Part shown: one piece after another, positions 12,075-21,417 of the stretch | How the letters are laid out: every line of letters starts with the position of its first letter | Numbering within the stretch: the first letter of the stretch is position 1 | NCBI GenBank assembly: GCA_022843565.1 | Contig: JALHNK010000003.1 | Location: 1-56,515 of the forward strand | Length of the DNA: 56,515 nucleotides | Direction of reading: 5' to 3' | DNA from: Phycisphaerales bacterium | GTDB lineage: Bacteria > Planctomycetota > Phycisphaerae > Phycisphaerales > UBA1924 | The notes under the pieces: generated by a model | Seen by the model: only the letters and a program-made list of their open reading frames with translations | What the model was told of the DNA's origin: nothing | Database searches by the model: none | Made by a program: the position numbers and the translations under genes

Positions 12075-12146
12075 AGCGGGCGACGCGACTCGAACGCGCA
12101 ACATTCAGCATGGAAGGCTGACACTCTACCATTGAGTTACGCCCGC
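12075..12146 (-). tRNA. tRNA-Gly (anticodon TCC)
   Basis: 72 bases fold as a cloverleaf: acceptor GCGGGCG/CGCCCGC, D arm with AATGGTAGAG, anticodon stem TCAGC/GCTGA with loop CTTCCAT (anticodon TCC), and T arm with GTTCGAGTC. CCA is not encoded. It reads GGA codons (and GGG by wobble). Confidence 0.95.
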
Positions 12147-12269
12147 AGAGAAGGATGCTAGGCGATCTCGCGCGGCGCGACGAGCCAACGCGCGGGGTGC
12201 TTCGTCGGCGCACCGCCGAAGCGCGGCGTGCGGTCCCCGCGGCGCACGCCGCTCGCACCAAGACGCAGA

Positions 12270-12304
12270 ACTCGCAACTCGCAACTCGCGACTCGCGACT
12301 CGCG
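12270..12304. repeat. 7-base tandem repeat, ACTCGCR type
   Basis: Five exact heptamer units (ACTCGCA twice, ACTCGCG three times) between the divergent tRNA genes. The same heptamer recurs at 38141-38161. Confidence 0.9.
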
Positions 12305-12345
12305 ACTTCCGCCCGGCGTCGCGCCGACATACGATCTTGCCCCTT

Positions 12346-12432
12346 GGAGAGGTGGCAGAGCGGTTGAATGCGCCAGACTTGAAATCTGGTTAAGGCCTCG
12401 GTCTTACGGGAGTTCGAATCTCCCCCTCTCCG
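12346..12432 (+). tRNA. tRNA-Ser (anticodon TGA)
   Basis: 87-base class II tRNA: acceptor GGAGAGG/CCTCTCC with discriminator G, anticodon stem-loop CAGACTTGAAATCTG giving anticodon TGA, a long variable arm and T loop GTTCGAATC. It reads UCA codons. Confidence 0.96.
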
Positions 12433-12514
12433 TTGATTCTCGCGTGCCGATGGCCGTCGCGCCGCAGCTCGCGAGTTCCGCAGCGACACGCGGCCCGAAT
12501 TCCTCTCGCGAGCC

Positions 12515-13558
12515 TCACCAGTTGCGATTGACCACCGCATCGGCCATCAGCGCCAGCACCCGCTTGGCTGGCGAATCCGAGATTGGCTCCAGCGCCTGCC
12601 GCGCGTCAGCGACCAGCGATTCGGCAACCCGGCGCGCGTGGTTGATCGAGTCGGTCTCGGCCATCCAGCCGCGCAGGAGGTTGCTGCGCTCGGTGGCGTT
12701 CATCGCGTTGTTGTGCAGCAGTTCGAGCGTGCGGCCGCGTTTCTCGCCGCCGGCAGATGCGAGGTGGTGGATGATCGGCAGCGTCAGTTTGCCCTTTTCC
12801 AGGTCCTTGCCCAGCGACTTTCCCACCACCTGCTGATCGCCGGTGAGGTCCAGCAGGTCGTCCTGAATCTGGAACGCGATGCCCAGCGACGTGCCGAATC
12901 GCTCCAGCAGCACCGACGCCTCCGTCGGCGTGCCGCCGGCTCGCGAGCCCTGGCGAGAGCCCAGCTCGCACGCCGCGGCGATCAGGCTCGCGGTCTTGCG
13001 CTTCACGATCTCGAAGTACGTCGGCTCATCGAGCGAGAAGTCCTCGCGATGATCCAGTTGCAACAGTTCGCCGGCGCACAGCACCATGCCCACCTCGGCG
13101 ATGCGCTGGCTCGTGCGCTGATCGCCCAGCGTCGAGCACAGGCCGAACGCCGCGGAGAAGAGATAGTCACCCAGAATGACCGCCGCCTCGTTACCCCGCA
13201 GGGAGTTGACGGTCTGCGTGCGACGGCGCGTGTCGGCGTCGTCGAGCACATCATCGTGAACGAGCGTCGCCAGGTGGACCATCTCGCAGACGGTCGAGAT
13301 CACCACCACGTTGTCGTGCGGCTCGGGCTTCAGCGTGGCGGCCTCGTCGGCGGGTGCGCTGGCCAGCGCGCTGAGCATCGCCAGCGCCGGGCGGATCATC
13401 TTGCCGTGGTACCGCTCGACATGGCGACAGAGCCGCTGCACCGGTGGCAGATCGCTTGTGAGCTGCTGCTGCATCCGCGCTTCGACCAGCGCCATCCCGG
13501 CCGCCAGGTGCGCTTGCACGGGTTCGAGTTCGGGCGAGATGGAGAGGAGTGAGGGCAT
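12515..13558 (-). CDS. Polyprenyl diphosphate synthase (IspB/HepT type)
   Basis: Makes the long isoprenoid diphosphate used for quinone side chains, by adding isopentenyl units to an allylic primer. The 347-residue protein has the first Asp-rich motif HDDVLDDADTRRR, the second Asp-rich motif QIQDDLLDLTGD, and GKSLGKDLEKGKLTLP between the last helices, all typical of trans-prenyltransferases. The product chain length cannot be read by eye. The ATG at 13558 was chosen; a GTG four codons upstream is possible. Downstream of the LOG gene on the same strand with an 80-base gap full of short repeats. Confidence 0.9.
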   Translation of the reverse strand: MPSLLSISPELEPVQAHLAAGMALVEARMQQQLTSDLPPVQRLCRHVERYHGKMIRPALAMLSALASAPADEAATLKPEPHDNVVVISTVCEMVHLATLVHDDVLDDADTRRRTQTVNSLRGNEAAVILGDYLFSAAFGLCSTLGDQRTSQRIAEVGMVLCAGELLQLDHREDFSLDEPTYFEIVKRKTASLIAAACELGSRQGSRAGGTPTEASVLLERFGTSLGIAFQIQDDLLDLTGDQQVVGKSLGKDLEKGKLTLPIIHHLASAGGEKRGRTLELLHNNAMNATERSNLLRGWMAETDSINHARRVAESLVADARQALEPISDSPAKRVLALMADAVVNRNW

Positions 13559-13565
13559 TTGGGGA

Positions 13566-13650
13566 GGCACTGGGGGCTAGGCACTGGGCACTGGGCGATT
13601 GGGAAGAAGGCATCGAGGCAACGCGGCATCGAGGCATCGAGGCGGGACGG
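13566..13650. repeat. Two short tandem repeats, GGCACTGG and GGCATCGA types
   Basis: The gap between the polyprenyl synthase start and the LOG stop holds GGCACTGGG-like units (three, 13566-13603) and GGCATCGA-like units (three, about 13609-13646). No gene is present. Confidence 0.75.
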
Positions 13651-13652
13651 GT

Positions 13653-14759
13653 TCACGCGGTCGGCGCGTTGTTGATGTCGTCGATCAGCCGGCGCACGTG
13701 ACCAAAGTCCCGGCGCGTGTGCGTGAACGCCAGTCGCGGCAGGTCCAGATGATCCTCCTCCACCTCGTACGGCCCACGCTGCACGATCGCGCCCGTGCGG
13801 ATGAGCTTGGCGTACTTCTGCGTCAGGATCTCCGTCTGCCCCGCCGCCAGCGGCTTCCGAAGGCGGATCACCAGATCGTCACGCACGTACCGCGACGAGT
13901 GATAGTTGCGGTAGAACGCGTCGATCACGTTCGCGGCTTCCTCCGGCGTCTTGCACAGCGCAAACAGATTGAGGTCCTCCTCGCTGATCCACTTGCGCGT
14001 GAGCAGCCCCGCGCGGATGAACGTCAGGAACTCTTCCCAGTACGTCTCGCCCGCGCCCTCGCACAGCACGATCGGCACCATCGAGGCCTTGCCCGTTTGG
14101 ATCAGCGTGAGCACCTCGAAGGCTTCGTCCATCGTGCCGAAGCCGCCGGGGAAGATCGCCACCGCCTCGGCCTGACTGATGAACATCAGCTTGCGCGTGA
14201 AGAAGTAGCGGAAGTTGATCAGCTTGCTGTCGCCGGCGATGACCTCGTTCGTCGATTGCTCAAACGGAAGCCGGATCGCCACGCCGAAGGATTTGTCACG
14301 ACCCGGCCCGACGTGCCCGGCTTCCATGATCCCGCCGCCGGCGCCAGTGATCACCATCCAGTTGCGCTCGGCCATCAGGCGCGAGAAGTCCACCGTCGCG
14401 GCGTAATCCGGGTGGTCCTTCGGCGTGCGAGCACTGCCGAAGATCGTCACCTTGTGCGGGTCCGGATAGCGACCGAAGACGTTGAACGCGTATCGCAGCT
14501 CCTTGACCGCCGCGGTGATCAGCTTCAGTTCGCCGGTGCTCCGGCGATCGGGGATCAGCTTCAGGCCGGCCGCGATGAGGTCGTGAACGAGTTTGCCGTC
14601 AAAGGTCGCGGGGTTTGCGCCCATGTCGCGGATCAGCGCGTCGATGCGAGCGGCCATCTCCGGCTCGTCCACGCGACGCTGCGCCGGTGCCTCGGTGCCC
14701 TCGATGCGAACAACCTCCGCTTGCGTGATCGGGTCGAGTTCTTGGCGGTTCTGTGTCAA
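13653..14759 (-). CDS. LOG-family Rossmann-fold protein
   Basis: A 368-residue protein of the TIGR00730/LOG family, whose members hydrolyse nucleoside 5'-monophosphates to a base and ribose 5-phosphate. Visible motifs are TIFGSART, ITGAGGGIMEAG and PGGFGTMDEAFE, the last being the GGxGTxxE active-site signature. About 100 extra N-terminal and 90 extra C-terminal residues make it longer than the ~200-residue plant-type LOG. The most likely start is TTG at 14759, preceded by AGAGG at a 7-base spacing and 10 bases after the AsmA-like stop. An open frame continues upstream into that gene. Substrate unknown. Confidence 0.85.
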   Translation of the reverse strand: MTQNRQELDPITQAEVVRIEGTEAPAQRRVDEPEMAARIDALIRDMGANPATFDGKLVHDLIAAGLKLIPDRRSTGELKLITAAVKELRYAFNVFGRYPDPHKVTIFGSARTPKDHPDYAATVDFSRLMAERNWMVITGAGGGIMEAGHVGPGRDKSFGVAIRLPFEQSTNEVIAGDSKLINFRYFFTRKLMFISQAEAVAIFPGGFGTMDEAFEVLTLIQTGKASMVPIVLCEGAGETYWEEFLTFIRAGLLTRKWISEEDLNLFALCKTPEEAANVIDAFYRNYHSSRYVRDDLVIRLRKPLAAGQTEILTQKYAKLIRTGAIVQRGPYEVEEDHLDLPRLAFTHTRRDFGHVRRLIDDINNAPTA

Positions 14760-14769
14760 GGGATGCCTC

Positions 14770-17700
14770 TCATTCGTGCGTGCTGCCGTCGGCGTTCGGC
14801 ACGCGATCGCCGGGTGGTGAACTTGCGCCCCCCACGGTACGCCCCGGCTCGGCACCGCGCGCAGGTTCGCCGGGCACAACACCCGCCGGGCGGGCCAGCA
14901 GATCCAGCCGCTCGGCCCGGAGGCGTTCCTCCAGTTCGGTATCGATCATGATCTCATCCTGCTCGCTGCCGAAGAGCCGCAGGAAGAACGCGCGCGGGCG
15001 TGACAGCACGCTCTGACCGATCTCGGGCTTGGACATCGTCCCCTTCACCGTGGTCGTGAGCACCTGGTTCCGCAGGCCGTCCAGCAGGTGGCCGACGATC
15101 GGGATCACGCCCGGCGCCCGCGTCGCCAGCCGCAGATTCAAGTCCTGCGTCGCCAGCGTCATCGTGCCCTTGCCGAGCACCGCGACCGAGCCGCTGAGCA
15201 GCCCGATCTCGTTGATCTCCGCCATCGGTCCGTTGATCTGGAAGTTCGCCCGGAAATAGTCAAGCCGCTCATCCAGAGGCAGGTTGAGCGAAGTCAGCTT
15301 GATCAGCGGCACCACCAGCGGCACGGTAATCACATCGCCGCCGACGATGCGAACGAAGCCCTCGCCCCGTCGCGATGCCGCATCGCCGAGTGTGCCGGTG
15401 ATCTGGACGGAGCCATCCAGCGAGCCGCGCGTCAGATCGCCGCGATCGCCGGCGTGTGTCCCAAGCCCGCGATCCATCAGCAGCGGGAGGCCGATGGGTT
15501 GATCGGGCACAATGCCCGCGCCGGGCAGGGTCGCCAACGCGTCGTGCGAGCTCGGGCCGCCTTCGTTCGGGCGATCAAGTTTCTCAGCTTCCGCGATCGC
15601 CAGCGCGTCCGCCTCGTTGCGCTGGATGTCTCGAAGAAGATCCGCAAACCGCACGCCCTCGACGCGGATGTCCGCCGCGAACGTGCGGCCGCTTGTCGGC
15701 GTGCGCGGCTTGCCGAGCTCACCCCGCAGCGCGACGCGCCCCAGACTCATGCGACCGCGCAGCGATTCCAGCACGATCACGCCGTCGCGCCCCGGCGGGT
15801 TGGCGATCATCACGCCCCGTGCGTCGGTCAGCGTGACCGGCCCGGCGACCATGCCCGGCGACTCGAGCGTGAGCTTCATCCAAGGCAGCGTGCGCTCGGC
15901 GGTCTTCTCGATTTCGATGCCCAGCGTGCCCGAGGCGCGTCGGATGCTGAGGCCAATCTCGGCGCCGAGCTCACCGAGCCGCAGATCACCGGCGAATCGT
16001 GCCGCGAGCGTGCTCGCGCGCTCCGGCGTGCTCTCCGTCGCCGCCCGCGCCGGCACGCTCCGTAGCACCAGAGCGCCCTGGTTCAACGAGATCCCGCCGC
16101 TGAGTTCAACCTTGGCCTCGCCCAGTGCCGTCGCGACATCCCCGGGCAGCAGCGCCAGCAGGTCCGGCTCGATGCCGCCGGCCTGCGCGTCGACTCTTGC
16201 GTCGAGTTCCATCGCGTCATCACCGATGCGCCACGCGCCGTCGATCGAGCCCGCCCAGCGGGCCGCCTGGAAAGACAGTTGATCAAACCGACCTCCGTTG
16301 GGCGTGATGGTGACCTCGCCAGTGACCGACGGCACGTCGATCCGCTGGCCGTTTCGCGTCAGCGAGATTGCCAGCGGCTGCAGCGTCCCCGCGAAATCGA
16401 AGCCGCGTGTACCGACCGGCACATCCAGCGGCGTCAGCAGCGCCCGCGCGCTGGCGATCGCGCGGACCTCTGAGTCTTCGATGAACTTCGCGATCCCCTC
16501 GCCCCCAACAGACCGCGCCAGCTTCAGCACCAGCGGAGACTCGGCCCGCACGTTCTCCAGCCGCACGCTGAGCGGCGACTCAACTCGCAACTGCTCAATG
16601 CCCAGCCGTAGCGGCTCTGGGGCCTTCGGATTCGTCGGCACCGGCGCCGTCCACTGCACGCTCCCATCCAGCGCCAGGCTCCCCGCCGGCGCGCCGGGCC
16701 CGGGCTGGCCGGTGACCGTGAAGACGTTCAGAAACAGATCGTTGAAGCCGACGAACAGGTGATCGGGCCGGCCGCTCATCGCGTCCAGCGCCGAGACCGT
16801 CCATGTTCCGCCGACCTGGTCCACCGACAGCCGGCCGCTCTCGGTGGCCACCTCCAGCGCCTCGGCGCCGCGACCGACGACCCGCACGCGCATCTGGCGC
16901 GGTGCCGGAAACATCAGCCCGAAGATCCCCACATCCGCGCTCAGACGCCCGCCGGGTGCCCAGCGCTTGCGTGCTTCGCCGATGCTCGCCATTGTCTCTG
17001 GCGCGAACACGCCGATCAGCGACTCCACCGGCAGGGTGACATCGAACCGCGACAGCCGCACGCTGGCGTCCAGCTCGCCGGGCACGCCCTCAGCGATGTT
17101 GCCGAATCGCACCTCCGCCGACACGACGACCTCATCGCCGGGCTCCGGCGGGCCGACGCGATCGTCGTCGCGCCGCGACATGCGAGCCCGCACCTGGCCG
17201 ACATCAAGGCGATTGGAGTTGACGAAGATCTCGCCACGCATGTCGGTTGCCAGCAGTTGATCCGTCTCACCACACTCAAGCGTCAGCGGCGGCAGCGTCG
17301 CGCTCACACCGTTGAGGCGGATGGTCGCTTCGTACTCGCCTTCGCCGGCGAACTCTCGCCCGACGAGGGCATCGCAATCGACCGTGCCGCGCACGCCCAG
17401 TGTGCGGATCAGCGTCGCGACGTCGAGCCCCGGCGTCGGCGGCTCATCGGCGACCCAACTCGGCAGCGCAGGCGGCCCCTGCTCGTCATCGTTCAGCAGC
17501 CCCGTGAATCGACCCGTCGGCGGCAGTGCCGCGAGCAGCAGTTCGTCGACCGGCACGCCGACGGCGCTGACGCGGAGCTTCGTCGAGCCCTCGCGCACGA
17601 TGCCGTCGGCCTCGACACGCGCCACCGGCACCTCCGCCAGCAGCGTCGCTGTCCCGCCGGTCAGGCCGTGCAGCGCGCGAGCGCCGAGCGTGACCTCGCG

Positions 17701-19641
17701 GTCGTTGACGATGATGCGCATCCCCTCGGCCCGCAGCGGCAGCCCGAAAGCACCCGGCACCACGCCCACCTCGCCGAACCGCACGTCCACCAGCGTGCGG
17801 TAGTCCGTGCCGATACCCGCGTCGTTAATGACGTGAACGCCGATGCTGTCAACCGTGCCGCCGAACCTGAACGCCGGTCGAGCGAGGATCGCGCGGAGCG
17901 CCGCGCGCCGAGCTTCGCGCGCCGCGTGATCCTCCGCCTCGCGCCCAGCGCGAGGCTCGGCGGGCAAGGTCGCGCCCTGTCTGGCCTCGATCGCGTCAAG
18001 CGACTCCAGCTCGCGCCGCGCATCGCCGTGCTCCTGGGGCGTCGCGATGAGCCCCAGCTCGCGCAGCCGCTCGTGCTGCCGCCGGCTGAAGAGCAGCTCG
18101 AGCATGCCGGCCGCGGTGCTCTGATCAATGGCCTTGCGCAGCTCGTCGTCGATCGGTACATCCGTGAGCGTGACGCGGATGTCCAGGCCCGACTCGTCGG
18201 TGATCGGCGTGATCACGCCTTCGGCGAGCACCTGCGCGCCGCTGGGCGATCGCCCGCGCACCGAGACGATCTCGACCTTGTCGTCATCGAAGCGCACCTT
18301 GCCGCGCAGATCGACGATCGGGTACGGGAACCGCTCGAACGCCGCCTCGCCATCGCGGAGCAGGATCGATCCGCTGATGAGCACGTCGCCCGGGCCCTCG
18401 GGCGTGGGCTCGGTCCGCGAGACCTCGATCTGCGCGTCGAGCATCGCCGTCGGCCCGCCGAAGAGCTCGAGGTTCCGCCTGACCACCGGCGGCGCGAACC
18501 ACAGCAGGCGCGGGTCCTTCTGGAGCTGGAAATCCCGAGCGACGAGCGTGCAGGTGTAGGGCGCGTCGATGCTCGTGCCGTCGCTGCGGAACTTCACGTT
18601 GATCGAGAGGTCTTCAAGCTGGCCGTCGATGGTCGCGTCCAGGCCCTCGCCCGAGACGCGCATGAGTCCCGAGACGCCCTCGAGGCGCGCGGTGCGCGAG
18701 CCGACGACCTCGGGCCGGCCCGCCGCGATCGGCAAGTTCAGTTCGACCCCGCGCAGCTCCAGCTCGGCGCTGACGCCCTGCCCGCGCGCGTAGCGCAGCT
18801 TGACCCCGGCCAGATCGCCCCGCATGCGCATGGCCTGCCACGCGGGCCGGATATTCGTTGGCACGCGCGCCGCGGTCCATTGCGTCAGGTCGATCGACGA
18901 GGTCTGAAACTCGCCGGCGCCGCTGATCAGGTCGATCACGCCGTCGGCCACCAGCGGCGTCCCGTCGCGACCCAGCGGCTCGCCGCCGTCCTGCTTCAAT
19001 CGAAGCCGATACCGCCCGGCCGGCGTCGCCATCGTGCGAATCGGGCTGAGCGACGCGCGGATCGGCAGGCTCGCCAGCGTGACGAAGCCGCCGGTGCCTG
19101 TCGCGCTACTCACGCCATGCTCGCCGAGCTCAACGACCGCGTCCACCACGTCGATCGGCGGCAGTTGCAGCGCCTTGCTCGGGCCGCCGCTGGGCGTGTT
19201 GAGGGCCGCGAGGTTGACCGCGCCGCTGGTGACGTGCTGGCTGATCCGCAGCACCGGACGCGCGGCGGTGATCGATGTCGGCTCAACGCGCCCGCTGAGC
19301 CAGCCTGAGAAACTCAGATCGATCGCCAGCTTGTCCGCCGAGAGCAGGCGGCGCGCATCGCCGAGCTCGCCCGTCGGATCCGGCACACTGAGCACCGGCC
19401 TGTCGATGACGAGCTGCCCGTCGAGCGTCAGCCGCACCCACTGCGCATCAAACTCAGCGCCCACGGACTCACGCACGATCCGCGCCGCCAGCCAGCGCGG
19501 CACCGGCCCGCGCGTCACCACATACGCCCCGACCCCGAGCAGGATCACCCCGCCGATCGTCAGGCGCACGAGCAACCGCCAACGCCGTGCGCGCTTGCTG
19601 AGCACCTTGCGCCCTGGTTGTGCGACCCGCTCAGTAGCCAT
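14770..19641 (-). CDS. Very large AsmA-like envelope protein
   Basis: 1623 residues. An N-terminal membrane anchor (about residues 23-43, after a Lys/Arg-rich start) precedes a very long beta-rich, repeat-poor body. The C-terminal part has GDVITVPLVVPLIKLTSLNLP, a RANFQINGPMAEI stretch and TRAPGVIPIVGHLLDGLRNQ, matching the AsmA-like C-terminal region. AsmA/TamB/YhdP proteins form hydrophobic grooves that bridge inner and outer membranes and move lipids. Such a role is likely but not shown here. The ATG at 19641 was picked because the anchor follows at once; ATG at 19653 is an alternative. The reading frame stays open upstream but lacks sense. Divergent from radA with 157 bases between. Confidence 0.8.
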   Translation of the reverse strand: MATERVAQPGRKVLSKRARRWRLLVRLTIGGVILLGVGAYVVTRGPVPRWLAARIVRESVGAEFDAQWVRLTLDGQLVIDRPVLSVPDPTGELGDARRLLSADKLAIDLSFSGWLSGRVEPTSITAARPVLRISQHVTSGAVNLAALNTPSGGPSKALQLPPIDVVDAVVELGEHGVSSATGTGGFVTLASLPIRASLSPIRTMATPAGRYRLRLKQDGGEPLGRDGTPLVADGVIDLISGAGEFQTSSIDLTQWTAARVPTNIRPAWQAMRMRGDLAGVKLRYARGQGVSAELELRGVELNLPIAAGRPEVVGSRTARLEGVSGLMRVSGEGLDATIDGQLEDLSINVKFRSDGTSIDAPYTCTLVARDFQLQKDPRLLWFAPPVVRRNLELFGGPTAMLDAQIEVSRTEPTPEGPGDVLISGSILLRDGEAAFERFPYPIVDLRGKVRFDDDKVEIVSVRGRSPSGAQVLAEGVITPITDESGLDIRVTLTDVPIDDELRKAIDQSTAAGMLELLFSRRQHERLRELGLIATPQEHGDARRELESLDAIEARQGATLPAEPRAGREAEDHAAREARRAALRAILARPAFRFGGTVDSIGVHVINDAGIGTDYRTLVDVRFGEVGVVPGAFGLPLRAEGMRIIVNDREVTLGARALHGLTGGTATLLAEVPVARVEADGIVREGSTKLRVSAVGVPVDELLLAALPPTGRFTGLLNDDEQGPPALPSWVADEPPTPGLDVATLIRTLGVRGTVDCDALVGREFAGEGEYEATIRLNGVSATLPPLTLECGETDQLLATDMRGEIFVNSNRLDVGQVRARMSRRDDDRVGPPEPGDEVVVSAEVRFGNIAEGVPGELDASVRLSRFDVTLPVESLIGVFAPETMASIGEARKRWAPGGRLSADVGIFGLMFPAPRQMRVRVVGRGAEALEVATESGRLSVDQVGGTWTVSALDAMSGRPDHLFVGFNDLFLNVFTVTGQPGPGAPAGSLALDGSVQWTAPVPTNPKAPEPLRLGIEQLRVESPLSVRLENVRAESPLVLKLARSVGGEGIAKFIEDSEVRAIASARALLTPLDVPVGTRGFDFAGTLQPLAISLTRNGQRIDVPSVTGEVTITPNGGRFDQLSFQAARWAGSIDGAWRIGDDAMELDARVDAQAGGIEPDLLALLPGDVATALGEAKVELSGGISLNQGALVLRSVPARAATESTPERASTLAARFAGDLRLGELGAEIGLSIRRASGTLGIEIEKTAERTLPWMKLTLESPGMVAGPVTLTDARGVMIANPPGRDGVIVLESLRGRMSLGRVALRGELGKPRTPTSGRTFAADIRVEGVRFADLLRDIQRNEADALAIAEAEKLDRPNEGGPSSHDALATLPGAGIVPDQPIGLPLLMDRGLGTHAGDRGDLTRGSLDGSVQITGTLGDAASRRGEGFVRIVGGDVITVPLVVPLIKLTSLNLPLDERLDYFRANFQINGPMAEINEIGLLSGSVAVLGKGTMTLATQDLNLRLATRAPGVIPIVGHLLDGLRNQVLTTTVKGTMSKPEIGQSVLSRPRAFFLRLFGSEQDEIMIDTELEERLRAERLDLLARPAGVVPGEPARGAEPGRTVGGASSPPGDRVPNADGSTHE

Positions 19642-19798
19642 GAGCCGAAGCATGATACGGGCCGCGCCGCCCGCACACCGGCCATCACGCAGGCGTCTCG
19701 CGCGCCCCGAGCCCGCGTCCGAACCGGGCTTTCGGCGTGCGCCCTGGTTCGCGCTGCCGCTGGCTCCCCGGCGCGCCCGAGCATCGCTACGCTGTGTC

Positions 19799-21259
19799 GT
19801 GTCCAAGACTCGCCAGGTCTTTGCGTGCAGGTCGTGCGGCGCTGTCCAAACCAAGTGGATGGGCAAGTGCCCCGATTGCGGCGCGTGGGACAGCCTCGAC
19901 GCCGAGCGACTCGAGCCCAAGGCGCGCGTTGACCCGCGCGCAACATCGATGGCCACCTGGGACGAATCGAAGGAAGACCTCGCCGGCGATGCGGAGCCGG
20001 CGCGCCACGGCGCACGCCCGATCACCGAAGTCGCCAGCGCCGAGGCGATGGACCGGCCTCGCATCGCCACCGGCATCAACGAGCTTGATCGCGTGCTTGG
20101 CGGCGGCTTCGTGCCCGGCTCGGCGGTGCTGCTGGGCGGCGATCCGGGCATCGGTAAGTCGACGCTGCTGCTCCAGGCCGCGGGAGGCCTTGCGCGAGCG
20201 GGCACGCGCACGCTCTACGTCTCCAGCGAAGAATCCGCCGAGCAGGTCTGCATGAGGGCGGCGCGCCTGGGCGTCACCGATGCGCCGGAGCTCTACCTGC
20301 TGAGCGAGACCTCGCTCACGCGCATCACCGAGCAGGCGGCCCGCGCATTGAGCGACTCGCCGCCGGGCCGGCCGCCCGTGCTGATCATCGACTCGGTGCA
20401 GATGGTCTACAACGCCGGGCTCGACGCGTTCCCCGGCTCGCTCACGCAGCTCCGGCGCTGCTGCGCCGAGCTGGTCTACTTCGCCAAGGCCAGCGGCGTC
20501 ACCGTCGTACTCGTCGGCCATGTCACCAAAGACGGCCAGCTCGCCGGCCCGCGGCTGCTTGAGCACCTCGTCGATGCGGTGCTCTACTTCGAGGGCGACC
20601 GGTACCACGCCCATCGCGTGGTGCGGGCGGTGAAGAACCGCTTTGGCACTACGCTGGAGATCGGCCTCTTCGAGATGCGAGACGGCGGTCTGCATCAAGC
20701 CACCGACGCCTCCGGCCTCGCGGTCCTCAGCGGCGCCGGTGAGGCCCGCCCCGGCGCGGTCGTCTGCCCCGTGCTCACCGGCTCGCGATGTTTCATGGTC
20801 GAGATTCAGGCCCTCACCGCAACGGGCTTCTTGGGGGCCGCGAAGCGCAAGAGCTCGGGCCTTGATGCCAATCGACTGGCGATGCTGATCGCGGTCCTTG
20901 AGCAGCACGCCGGCCACCGGCTCGCCGATCGCGACATCTTCGCGTCGTCGGTCGGCGGCGTGCGGGTGGTGGAGCCCGCGGCTGACTTGGCGCTGCTGCT
21001 GGCCATTGCCGGTGCGAACCTGCGGCGGGCGCTGGCGCCCGGTGTCGCGGTGATCGGTGAGGTCGGGCTTGGTGGTGAGGTGCGGCCCGTCGGCCAGCTC
21101 ATCGCCCGCGCGCACGAGGCCCAGCGGCTGGGATTCAAGTCGTTGATCGTGCCCGCCGCGAGTGCCAAGCAGGGCGCGGGGCTCGACGAGCCGTCGCTGT
21201 CGAAGCTGAAGCTCATCCCGGTCAAGAGCATTGCGATGGCGATCGAGCAGCTTGGTTGA
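19799..21259 (+). CDS. radA: DNA repair protein RadA
   Basis: Sms/RadA, a RecA-like ATPase that helps branch migration and processing of recombination intermediates. The 486-residue protein has a C4 zinc finger (Cys10, 13, 24, 27), Walker A GDPGIGKST at 114-122, the diagnostic KNRFG motif and a C-terminal Lon-protease-like domain (GEVGLGGEVRPV). The start is GTG at 19799; the frame is open much further upstream but only across the antisense AsmA-like gene. It fits with lexA, dprA and ligA in the same window as part of the repair set. Confidence 0.97.
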   Translation: MSKTRQVFACRSCGAVQTKWMGKCPDCGAWDSLDAERLEPKARVDPRATSMATWDESKEDLAGDAEPARHGARPITEVASAEAMDRPRIATGINELDRVLGGGFVPGSAVLLGGDPGIGKSTLLLQAAGGLARAGTRTLYVSSEESAEQVCMRAARLGVTDAPELYLLSETSLTRITEQAARALSDSPPGRPPVLIIDSVQMVYNAGLDAFPGSLTQLRRCCAELVYFAKASGVTVVLVGHVTKDGQLAGPRLLEHLVDAVLYFEGDRYHAHRVVRAVKNRFGTTLEIGLFEMRDGGLHQATDASGLAVLSGAGEARPGAVVCPVLTGSRCFMVEIQALTATGFLGAAKRKSSGLDANRLAMLIAVLEQHAGHRLADRDIFASSVGGVRVVEPAADLALLLAIAGANLRRALAPGVAVIGEVGLGGEVRPVGQLIARAHEAQRLGFKSLIVPAASAKQGAGLDEPSLSKLKLIPVKSIAMAIEQLG

Positions 21260-21339
21260 CCGACCGGCGTGATGACCAGATGCGAACAACGGCACCGCGG
21301 TGCTGCACGACGACGCGATCGTCGGTACGCTTGACGCCC

Positions 21340-21385
21340 GTCGCGGCATGATCGCAGCCGCGACCGCACCCGCGACCGCACCCGC
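21340..21385. repeat. GCGACCGCACCC tandem repeat
   Basis: A 12-base unit GCGACCGCACCC occurs twice and starts a third copy, between radA and the methyltransferase gene. Confidence 0.7.
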
Positions 21386-21417
21386 GCGTCGTTGCCATCC
21401 ACCATTGTGAGCCACCC

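Noticed and set aside
12262-12312. CRISPR-like array
   Set aside because: Units are 7 bases and contiguous, without spacers; the same is true for all other tandem repeats here.
16759-19308. 849-aa open frame antisense to the AsmA-like gene
   Set aside because: Arg/Ala-rich shadow without domains or a ribosome site; the opposite strand has the anchor and the AsmA C-terminal motifs.
19034-19798. N-terminal extension of radA
   Set aside because: This stretch is antisense to the AsmA-like gene and lacks family similarity; the zinc finger begins right after GTG 19799.
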